Source of the DNA: Heritagella_A intestinalis
GTDB lineage: Bacteria > Bacillota > Clostridia > Oscillospirales > Acutalibacteraceae
Direction: 5' to 3'
DNA: 64,000 nucleotides
Assembly (NCBI GenBank): GCA_904418995.1
Contig: CAJFQF010000002.1
Span: 62,001 to 126,000, forward strand
Both the position numbers and the translations under genes were made by a program. This document shows, piece after piece, positions 1-8,500 of the stretch. The notes under the pieces are model-generated. The model was not told where the DNA came from. It made no database searches and saw only the letters and a list, made by a program, of their open reading frames with translations. Each line of letters starts with the position of its first letter. Position 1 is the stretch's first letter.

Positions 1-569
1 CCTCCACCCCCTGTTGGGTCTTTCCATTCCATGTCCCTGTCTGCGTCCGATTTTTTAGTAAGGACTTGTCCGGCAGTGCCTCCAAGAGGAACGACATTCT
101 TAGCCTCTTCAGCAGATTGCGCCGCACTGTCCGCTGCTTCCTGTGCTTCTTTCACCAGCTCGTCAAGCGTCTTGAATTCGTCGGTACTGTCGATTTCCCC
201 TTGTGCAACAGGATTCTCAACGACATTTAAAATACAGGGAAAGGAGTAGATGGCGTTTTCACCATCAATTACCTCAACGACAAAGGGATGCTCACCCACT
301 ACCACGCACATTTGCTGTGTCACTTGAAACAAAGCAAGATTTCCCTGCAAAACAGAAGAGGGATTTAATACAACCTTTCCATCGCTTTTTTCCATGCGTA
401 AATTGACGCTAAAGCCCTCAGGAATAGGCCAAATCCTGCGATTGTCAAAAAAAGAGACAGCCATAAACCGAACATTGCTGTCATACTGCATCACATCAAT
501 TTTTTCAGGAGAGTGGGGCGCAGATTGGAAATCGCAGGGGATGTGCCGAATTACATCATACTTCTCCAT
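1..569 (-). CDS. Baseplate/tail-fibre protein, BppU N-terminal-like (partial, runs off left edge)
   Basis: The gene starts with ATG at 569 and stays open to the window edge, so about 189 residues are visible. The N-terminal ~120 residues form a beta-rich domain resembling the N-terminal attachment domain of BppU-type upper baseplate proteins. Next come an Ala/Glu-rich helical linker and a GGTAGQVLTKKS-type element, which is common before tail-fibre repeats. Its ATG overlaps the 3' end of the preceding fibre gene by 14 bp, suggesting coupled translation. It probably anchors a receptor-binding fibre to the baseplate. The C-terminal receptor-binding part is not in the window. Confidence 0.6.
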   Translation of the reverse strand, partial: MEKYDVIRHIPCDFQSAPHSPEKIDVMQYDSNVRFMAVSFFDNRRIWPIPEGFSVNLRMEKSDGKVVLNPSSVLQGNLALFQVTQQMCVVVGEHPFVVEVIDGENAIYSFPCILNVVENPVAQGEIDSTDEFKTLDELVKEAQEAADSAAQSAEEAKNVVPLGGTAGQVLTKKSDADRDMEWKDPTGGG

Positions 570-1950
570 TTGCCACCTCGTTTTCTACCGCAATTATATT
601 TGCTGGACTTGCCTGCGTATCTACATACCAGTCCATATCAATACAAATCCAGGATAACTGGCCGTCGAAGCGGTTTCCGGTTTGCAGAGAATACACCCAT
701 TCCACATACAGATTTCGAGCGGAACCAATCAGCAGACGGCCTAACTGGAATCCTGTCGCCATAGCGCCTTTGTAGACGTTTCCAGGTGGGCCGTATCCCT
801 CTGGCAGTTGGGCGATCAGCGCCAGATTCGTCCCATCAATCTTTATAGCCACATCTCCGGAAACAAACACATGGTTACCGATTATCCGATATTGGGGTTT
901 GCGGTATGGGCCCGGAGTAGCTCCGCTGGCCAGAGGCAGGTCGTGCCATTCCGTAGAAGCATCATCCATGATGTTTTTTGCGCTTTCCTGGGCGGTAGTT
1001 CCACCTCCGCCACCTTGTGAAATAGGGATTACCGCATCATCAGCCATTGCCCCTAAAGCGCTTCTTGCGCCTGCTGCTGTAGAGGAACCGGTGCCTCCTT
1101 TAGAAACGGGAAGCGTCCCCGTCAAACTGGTACTTGTCAGTGCGTGTGTGTGAGTCAAAGAAGCAGCCCCCAAAGCAGAACGGGCAGCGGAAGAAGTTGT
1201 AGCCCCTGTGCCACCCTTAGAAATAGGAAGCGTCCCTGTAAGGCTTGTGCTGGACAGCGAATGTGTGTGACCCGTAGCGGCAGCACCCAATGCGGCACGA
1301 GCGGACGTTGCGTTCGTTGCCCCTGTGCCACCTCGTGTTATGGGGATGGTTTCTGTATTCTTAACAAAATCATCTTCAATTTTTTTACTGCTGTAAACAG
1401 TAGAGGGAGAAGCGGACGAATCGTTGATAAGCGTCCCATCTACAGCTTCTTCAATACTATCTGCGATATTGTTTGCCCGATCTGCTGCTGTATTAGCAGC
1501 CTGCGCCGCAGAAGTTGCTGTGCTTGTCGCAGCATTGGCTGCATCAACCGCTTCCTGCAATTCCTCAAAAAAGCCTCCGTCTCCGGTGTCACTGTCCACC
1601 AGGGAGTTAATATTGCAAGGGGTTACTGTCATGCTCAGGCCATCCAACCGGATCTCGACATCATCCGCAATCAATATCAGCCAGCAATCAAATGTCCCTG
1701 GGTTTTCCGTTGCTTTGCTAGGTATGGAAATATGTCCTTCCGTATTGTGTTGTACGCTTACCGTGTAAACAAGCGCTTCCGTTCCGGTGTTAATGGCAAG
1801 CTTAACGTTATATTGAGACAAGTCAACAAATCCGCCCTCATTGGTCTTGACCTTAAACACGAAAGGACGGTTACTTTCATTCTGCGTTACTTGCATCTGT
1901 GCGTTCTGCCATTTAGCCCCCAGCTCCAAAATAATGGTTTGTGCGACCAT
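556..1950 (-). CDS. Tail fibre / upper baseplate protein with GGTGAT repeats
   Basis: This 464-residue protein has a BppU-like N-terminal domain (about residues 1-125) and an Ala/Thr-rich coiled segment (about 130-175). Three repeats follow, each carrying a LTGTLPISKGGTGAT-type motif and an SALGA motif, typical of trimeric tail-fibre shafts. A beta-rich C-terminal domain (about 330-464) probably carries the tip or receptor-binding function. It starts one base upstream of the end of the S74 protein gene and belongs to the same operon. The module order tail endopeptidase, fibre, fibre supports a host-recognition role. The exact receptor cannot be inferred. Confidence 0.75.
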   Translation of the reverse strand: MVAQTIILELGAKWQNAQMQVTQNESNRPFVFKVKTNEGGFVDLSQYNVKLAINTGTEALVYTVSVQHNTEGHISIPSKATENPGTFDCWLILIADDVEIRLDGLSMTVTPCNINSLVDSDTGDGGFFEELQEAVDAANAATSTATSAAQAANTAADRANNIADSIEEAVDGTLINDSSASPSTVYSSKKIEDDFVKNTETIPITRGGTGATNATSARAALGAAATGHTHSLSSTSLTGTLPISKGGTGATTSSAARSALGAASLTHTHALTSTSLTGTLPVSKGGTGSSTAAGARSALGAMADDAVIPISQGGGGGTTAQESAKNIMDDASTEWHDLPLASGATPGPYRKPQYRIIGNHVFVSGDVAIKIDGTNLALIAQLPEGYGPPGNVYKGAMATGFQLGRLLIGSARNLYVEWVYSLQTGNRFDGQLSWICIDMDWYVDTQASPANIIAVENEVANGEV

Positions 1951-1951
1951 T

Positions 1952-4651
1952 TTACCCTCCTTCCTTCAAAGTTTTTATCTCAGCCTCTAAGGCACTGATT
2001 CTTTTTTCTTGTTCCTGAATCGTTTGCACCATAGGAGCAATCAATTCTGTATAATTTAAATACCAACGCAAATCCTCTTCAGATGTATCCGCAGAGTAGG
2101 CAATACTTTCTCCAAGGCTACCCAAAGAATGGGCACGATACATGGATAAATCCCCCATGTCCAAATCTTCAGCAACCTGAGCCACATCCTGTGCCAAAAA
2201 TCCCATGTGTGTCCGGTTCCCATCCTTGAAGGTAAAGGAAACCGGCGTCGACGCCATCACAAACTCTTTGGCCTTAGAGATTTCCTGGATGTTTTCTTTT
2301 ACCTTTTTGTCGGATTGCACCGCTATCCCATTGGTGTACAAATCTTGAAAATATGCGCCATCCGATTTGATTTCTGCCCTGGAGGTGTTGTTGCCTACAA
2401 CACGGAACATGGTGCCATCGACATAGACATAGTTATTGCCCCCAAAGAACAGGCCAGTGCGACTTTCGTCAGCAAACATCACCCATTCGGTAGTGCCCGC
2501 AGTAGAGCCCCGCATGATATAAACTTGGCTTTCGTCTGTGGTGGCATTGCCGATCATCCGAAAAGAACTATTGCCACCAGAATTGGAAGCAATCGCGTTT
2601 GCCCTCAGCACAAGATCTCCGTTTGAAATGATCTCAGACATATTCGCAGGATAAAATTGATCTCGTTCCTGGTCTACAGCAAGCAACAATGCGCCGTGAT
2701 TGCCGGATTGACAAACGATTCGTACACCCTCATAAGTAGTTCCCTCAGCGTAATGACCTTCGCCGATTACAGCATAAGTAGAAGAGCCCTCATCCACTCC
2801 ACGCAAGACAGAAGAAGCTAACTCGCCTTTGCCATTATTGGCTTCCAAATCAAAGTAGGGGCCTCCAGATTCAGGCCCTTGAATTCTGCCGGTCGTAATG
2901 TTCCCGCCGTCTATAATGGTTTTGCCGGGAGTCTTTGCGTTTTCAACGGAGATGTATTCTGTGTTAATCTTCTTGACTGTCAACTCACCGGAACTGAGAA
3001 TAGCCTCAGCTTGTCCTTTCAAGGCGAGGGTTTCATCATAAAGCTCATCGAAGTCAGAGGAATTTACTTTGTTGGATATAGAATTTTGAATGCTGCTGGC
3101 AGAAGAGGCAAGCTGGCCGTATAATTTCGCATACGTATCCAGAGGGTTATTCTTACTGCCAAGGTTGCTGAAACTCAGGCTCAGGTCGTTGGAATCATAA
3201 CTGAAGGAATAACTAACCAATAGATAATCCGTGTAGGTTCCCGCTTCTGTCTCTACGAAGATTCGCTTACCAAGAGCAAGCTCCTGCGCGTATGGCCGGA
3301 AATTAGAGTCGAACAAAAAGTTTTTGCTGTCAATGTCAAACTCACCACGGGGCACCAGGATCGCTTCCAGTTCCGCCATGCCTCGATTATAAAGCTCCAA
3401 ATACTGACCCTGCTTATCTTCAAAATCCATGTTGGAGGTAATGATGATGTTCTCATCCGAAAACTCTCCCATGATAATATAGCAAGACAGCTCTTTGATT
3501 TGGGATTCAGAAAAGTTTGCTTCAAAGGTTAGGGATTCTTGGATTTGCAAATATTGGTCTTGGTAAGGTTTTTTCTCCGCTTCCAACGAATCAATCTCAG
3601 CATTGACGGACTGGATTTCCTCCATTGTCTCATCGTAACTCTCTTGGACGTCGGAATAATCCAGGCCGCTTTCTTTGCGCAAATCAATAATTTCCTGATA
3701 AGAGTCAGCCTCCGCTTGCAGTGCGATAACCGTTTGCTGTTTTAAGAGGATTTCTCCATCATACTGCTGGACTTTTCCCATAGCCTCAGCAAAATCTTCC
3801 TGAGAGTTCTCTACCTTGGTTTGCCAAGCATCCACAGCCTCCCAGAGAGAAGGCGTCATATCGTCCTTGAAATAATCAAAGCGGTAGATTACACTGCCAC
3901 CAATGGGGTTGACGCTCTCAATAGAAATCCCATCTCCGCCGGATACCCGCAGAGCAGTGAAGACATCATCGGCAACAGACGACTGCTCAATATTCTCCAC
4001 AAAGTTATCATGTGAAAGCAGTAAATGGGTCTTGTCGATTACCTGGTTTTGGTCTACAATCTGAATCCAGCGATTCTCAAAATCAAAAAGGAAAATACAC
4101 GCAAACCGGTCTTCAATGGTATTCCGGATGTATTCGTACACATTGGAGTCAGACTCGTCCAAAATGCGGGTCTTCTCACTTAGAGATTCATCCACTGACC
4201 GTACAGACCAGTTAGGGCACCGCTCCAAAATTTTGCCGAGTAGGGTAGAGGTGTCCGAAAAATTGGCAGGGTTATAGAGTTGATACGTCCCTTCTGCAAT
4301 CGCCAAGTATTTATTTCCTAGTTCAATCTCGCAGGAGGTGCCGGTAACAGTCTTATAAGGATTGTCGCCATCATCGGTCTCATCACAGTCAGTGATAATG
4401 TAGTAACCTAATCCCTCTGCATGTACCTGCTTTTGTACCCGCAAAAGGTCATACTCCGCCCACTTTTTTACCTCTCCATTGAGGGAGTAGTATTTGTAAA
4501 CCCGGAAAGATATTTCTGAAGTAGACAAGAATTCAAAGGTCACTTCAATCTCACGTGGGTCAACAATAGGCGCAATCTCATGGCCGGAAAGGGTACACAA
4601 AGTCAAGTCGGGCTGTTCCGGATTCCCAAAGTAGTCAAAAAGAACATTCAT
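1952..4651 (-). CDS. Tail-associated (Tal/endopeptidase-like) protein with C-terminal S74 intramolecular chaperone
   Basis: The protein is 899 residues. The N-terminal ~400 residues resemble the prophage endopeptidase-tail (Tal, gp27-like) family that forms the baseplate hub, and contain a coiled-coil segment. The middle is beta-rich. The last ~120 residues are a peptidase S74 domain: SDKKVKENI supplies the Ser780/Lys785 pair at the spacing used for self-cleavage in endosialidase-type tailspikes, followed by GFLAQDV and a C-terminal coiled coil. In this family the domain drives trimerisation and is then cut off. The gene overlaps the Dit gene by ATGA-type coupling. The dyad appears intact, so cleavage is expected but not shown. 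Confidence 0.82.
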   Translation of the reverse strand: MNVLFDYFGNPEQPDLTLCTLSGHEIAPIVDPREIEVTFEFLSTSEISFRVYKYYSLNGEVKKWAEYDLLRVQKQVHAEGLGYYIITDCDETDDGDNPYKTVTGTSCEIELGNKYLAIAEGTYQLYNPANFSDTSTLLGKILERCPNWSVRSVDESLSEKTRILDESDSNVYEYIRNTIEDRFACIFLFDFENRWIQIVDQNQVIDKTHLLLSHDNFVENIEQSSVADDVFTALRVSGGDGISIESVNPIGGSVIYRFDYFKDDMTPSLWEAVDAWQTKVENSQEDFAEAMGKVQQYDGEILLKQQTVIALQAEADSYQEIIDLRKESGLDYSDVQESYDETMEEIQSVNAEIDSLEAEKKPYQDQYLQIQESLTFEANFSESQIKELSCYIIMGEFSDENIIITSNMDFEDKQGQYLELYNRGMAELEAILVPRGEFDIDSKNFLFDSNFRPYAQELALGKRIFVETEAGTYTDYLLVSYSFSYDSNDLSLSFSNLGSKNNPLDTYAKLYGQLASSASSIQNSISNKVNSSDFDELYDETLALKGQAEAILSSGELTVKKINTEYISVENAKTPGKTIIDGGNITTGRIQGPESGGPYFDLEANNGKGELASSVLRGVDEGSSTYAVIGEGHYAEGTTYEGVRIVCQSGNHGALLLAVDQERDQFYPANMSEIISNGDLVLRANAIASNSGGNSSFRMIGNATTDESQVYIMRGSTAGTTEWVMFADESRTGLFFGGNNYVYVDGTMFRVVGNNTSRAEIKSDGAYFQDLYTNGIAVQSDKKVKENIQEISKAKEFVMASTPVSFTFKDGNRTHMGFLAQDVAQVAEDLDMGDLSMYRAHSLGSLGESIAYSADTSEEDLRWYLNYTELIAPMVQTIQEQEKRISALEAEIKTLKEGG

Positions 4652-5439
4652 CGGAATCCCACCCTTCTTGCGTCACGGTACGAAAAGACTACAGAGCTAA
4701 TGTCTCCTGTCCGCTGGAACTGATTGCGGCCTTGAATCAACCGAATCTTGCCAGAGGCGGAGTCATAAATATTGCCGTTCTTTTCTGAGGTGATTTGCAT
4801 ATAGGGGTCAACCGTAATGACATCGTTAGCAGCGACATCGTTAAAGGCGATTTGTTCTCCTGTAGTCAGATTGTTCAACCTAAGAGACCCGCCAGTACTT
4901 CCAACATTGATGGTTACATGGGGATAGGTGTAATAAGGCTCATCACTCCGATTGTCCACAACAAAAGAATCGGCGGTGCTGGTATTGTACTGATACGTTT
5001 TCTCGTTTGTCCAAGCATAGGGAGCATCCGCAATCACCGTAAATTTCCATCCAACGGTGTTCCCAGCCACATCAATTCGCTCAGGGGCTGTGAGAATGCT
5101 GTTGTAATAGGTTTGGTCATAGGGGGTAGACCCATTACCACGGTTGAAGAATTGCAGTTTCTTAAAAACAGGGGAGTCCGTCAGCCAACGGAGAATCTCC
5201 CTTTCAGCGTAATCTGGAATCTCCTCGTCGCAAACAACCTCCATCTCAAACTGAAAAGTCTCCTCATACGCCCGGCTGACAACTCTGGCCTCATGGGTAG
5301 TGCGGCTTAAATCCAGTTCATAAGAATAGGGTTGCTGCATTTCCAAATTACTGTCTGCGCTTTGATTTACTTTTCCAACCCACAAACCATACCGCAGACT
5401 GGAAATGCCATCATAAACAAAATAAAGTCTTCCCGGCAT
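4648..5439 (-). CDS. Distal tail protein (Dit-like)
   Basis: I chose the ATG at 5439 (263 residues) because AAAGGAGG lies at the right distance before it; an upstream in-frame start has no such site. The sequence has the layout of siphophage distal tail proteins: an N-terminal beta domain with the SYELDLSRTTHEAR-type stretch, then a galectin-like C-terminal half. Dit forms the hexameric ring joining the tail tube to the baseplate hub. The position between the tape measure and the Tal-like gene is the canonical Dit position. A strong hairpin separates it from the tape-measure gene upstream. Confidence 0.75.
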   Translation of the reverse strand: MPGRLYFVYDGISSLRYGLWVGKVNQSADSNLEMQQPYSYELDLSRTTHEARVVSRAYEETFQFEMEVVCDEEIPDYAEREILRWLTDSPVFKKLQFFNRGNGSTPYDQTYYNSILTAPERIDVAGNTVGWKFTVIADAPYAWTNEKTYQYNTSTADSFVVDNRSDEPYYTYPHVTINVGSTGGSLRLNNLTTGEQIAFNDVAANDVITVDPYMQITSEKNGNIYDSASGKIRLIQGRNQFQRTGDISSVVFSYRDARRVGFR

Positions 5440-5461
5440 GATTCCTCCTTTAAAACAAAAA

Positions 5462-5497
5462 GGCCTGAACACTCCATATAGAAGTGCTCAGGCAATC
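5462..5497 (-). terminator. Intrinsic terminator after tape-measure gene
   Basis: On the minus strand an 11-bp stem (GCCTGAGCACT paired with AGTGTTCAGGC, one G-T pair) closes a short loop and is followed by CTTTTTGTTTT. It sits between the tape-measure stop and the Dit ribosome site, so it would reduce or block transcription into the baseplate genes unless polymerase reads through. Confidence 0.7.
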
Positions 5498-5514
5498 AAA
5501 AAGGCAACAGCTGT

Positions 5515-8500
5515 TTAGCCATTGCCCGGTTGTAACTTATATCCCTGCCGCATGGCGGAGCGCTTGGTTTCGCCATACACAAGGGTTGCAATATATTCTC
5601 TTTGCTGTTTCAGCGCATTGCGGAACTGCGCAACCGTACTGCGGTCTGCATTTCCCTGGATAATAATGTCCCCGTATTCCACATGGACGCTTTCGGAAGG
5701 TGGGGTAGAGCCCATTCCGGAAAGGCTGTGGCTGATGCTGGCAATGGCGCTTGCAATATACTGTTCCGGTCGGCTTCCCAAGTCCATCAGGGTTTGCGTG
5801 ATGTTATGGGGAACCACACCGTCACCGGACTCCAGGTAAGTCATCCGGCCTTTGCCACGGGTAATGAGTTCTGCGCCTCTCTCATCAACAATTGCCAATT
5901 CTCCGGGGCCTCCTGTACGACCTTTTGCAAACTTGGCGATATTGTAATAAGAAGAAGAGAGGCCAGATTGCCGCAAAGCTGCTTGGGCGTCTTTTAGCGT
6001 GGCATATGCGCTACCAGTCAAAGGCCGTCCAGTCATAGTGTCTACAATCATGTATACAGTAACATGTTTAGGGGCTGACACATTTCCAGAAGCCGAAGCA
6101 GCTTTACTCAAATTACTATAGAGAGAAGCCGCCTGGTCAGATGCCTTCTTAATGGAGCTCGACGCATTGTTCATAGCCGTCTTCAAAGAATCGGCCTTCT
6201 TGCGGGCATTTTCAATTTTAGGAGCCAGCTGGTCAATGCGGCTTTGCAGAGTGGACGCCGTAGATGAAATCTGTTCCAGGGTTTTCTTGACGTTGATTTG
6301 CCCATTGTTGTATCGGCCCAGCGCATCATACGCCTTGTCCCACTGCTGCTTTACGTCCGCATCAATGGCGTTGCCGTAGTGCTTGTTGTACTCCAACAGG
6401 GATTGATAAAGCTCCTGACCGCCCTTGTTGATGAGCCGGTATGCCTCTTGCCGAAGGTTCCACTCGTCATCAAGGTATGCTTCCAGAGCTTCCTTCTGCT
6501 TTTCATAGTTGCCGATAACAGCTTGGTACTCTTCTTCCAGCGCCTCTTTTTTGGCATCCAGAGCTTCTTCAGCATTTTCTTTTTCCTGCTCCAGAGCATC
6601 TTCTTCCAAATCGACTGAGTGGTCATGTTGGAAGTCTTCCAGCTCTTCTGTTTTCTCAGCAATCTCCTCTTCCAGTTCCAGCCGCTTTCTCTTGCCGTAG
6701 TCAGAATCATCCAGTTCCAAAGCCAGAAGCTGCGCTTTCAAATCAGATAGGTCTTTGCTCTTATCCGCAAGTTCTTCTTCAAACTGCCGCTCTTCTTCCT
6801 TGAGCCGCAGAAGCTCCAACTGAGCATCAATCTTTTCTGTGTACGCTTCCGTTTCTTTCTCAAGGGCTTCGATTTCGCTGTCCCGCTGTTCTTCTTCCTT
6901 AGAAATCAACTCGTCAAGCCGCTCAATCTCATCGTCATAGCGTTGCTTGAGCATTGCCATAACAGTATCCAGCAAGGATTCAATGGCGTCACGGTCATCA
7001 TTGATATTATCCAGATTTTCCTGGAGCTCATCGTTCAGATCTTCCAACTCGTCTACTGCCTTCTGCGCAGCATCCGCCGCTTTTTTAGCCGCCTCCTCAG
7101 CGGCATCTCCGGCCTCTTCTGTTTTATCCTTGATGTCCTGGAGGGCTTCGGAAGTTTTAGGAATCTCAATGTTAATATCGCTAATGATCTCGTCTAGTTG
7201 CCCTAAAAAAGAATTGGTGTCATAGCTACCAGTCCCACTCATTAAACTACGGATAGAAGCAATTTGTTGATCAATAGCCGCAGCTTGTTCTTGCATCTCT
7301 TCAAAAGCATTTAGACGCGCAGTTCCGCCCATAATATTATCAAGAGGGGTGTTTAGAATTTGTTGTTTTTGCGCCTCCAGCGCATCAATAGCTCCTTGAA
7401 GAGATTGTTTCTGCGCATCATTAACTACACCATAGGTTTGAATTAACTTGTTGGCTATAGCAGCTGCAATTTCAGGCTTCTTAGACTCAACATCAGAAAA
7501 ATTGCTCAAATCTACGCCGTACATAGCGGCAACATTACCAATTTGAGCAGCGTTCATGCTTTGAATCTGAGATAGTACCCCAGCTTCAATCTGTGACTTT
7601 GCTTGCTCAAATTCTGCATAATTATTAAAATCAGCCAGATACAGATTGACATAATCGCTCGCCATAGCGGCACTGAGTAGCCACCTTTGATTTTCAGCCT
7701 GCAATTTGACAGCAGCCTTAGCCTCTTCCATGGTAGCATAGTTTTCGGCATCCAGACGATACAGCGAGGTCATGGCTTGGGCGATTTGCTCCTGCTGGGC
7801 CAAATCCGGCCACAGACCTTCTATCATCTCATCCCGATACAGGCTTTCCGCTTCTTTCATGGATTGCTTGATAGCTTCCACTAAAGCATCTGCGCTGGAA
7901 AGTCCGGTCAGATACCGGCGCACGTCATCCTCCAAATTGGGGTCCAGCTGAATAATGGACTGCAAATCATCAGAAGAGAATTGCCCAAACTCTTTGTAAT
8001 TATCCAGGGCTTTCTGCAATCCGCCAATTCGGCTTGTGGTGTCTTCCAAGGTGTCGGCCAGGGTTTCCACTGCCTCTGCTGCGGTTTCTGCGGAGTCGGC
8101 GGTGCCCTCTAGGGTTTCTCCGGCTTCTCCCATGAACTGAGAAAATTCGGGAGCGGAAGATATAACTTTATCGACCGCAGATTCAATATCCTCTTGGGAA
8201 CCAAGGAACTGTCCGGAATCTTTTGCAGTTTCTATGAGAGATTCACGGAATTGCTTGAATTCTTCTTGGGTTTGGGGGAGGTCTTGAAAAAGAGCATTGG
8301 TTTTGAGGATTGAAGCCGCGCCATCGTTAACTTCTTTGATAGTCTCGGAATACCCTTCAATCATCGGCTCAAAAGCATTAAGACGATCAGACAAAAACTG
8401 AAATGCAGAATTTTCAGATGCTTGCTCTGCCCCTAACTCACTAGACATTTCTGACAAAGCTTGTTTTAACAGATTGACACGTTCAATCAAACCATCTATT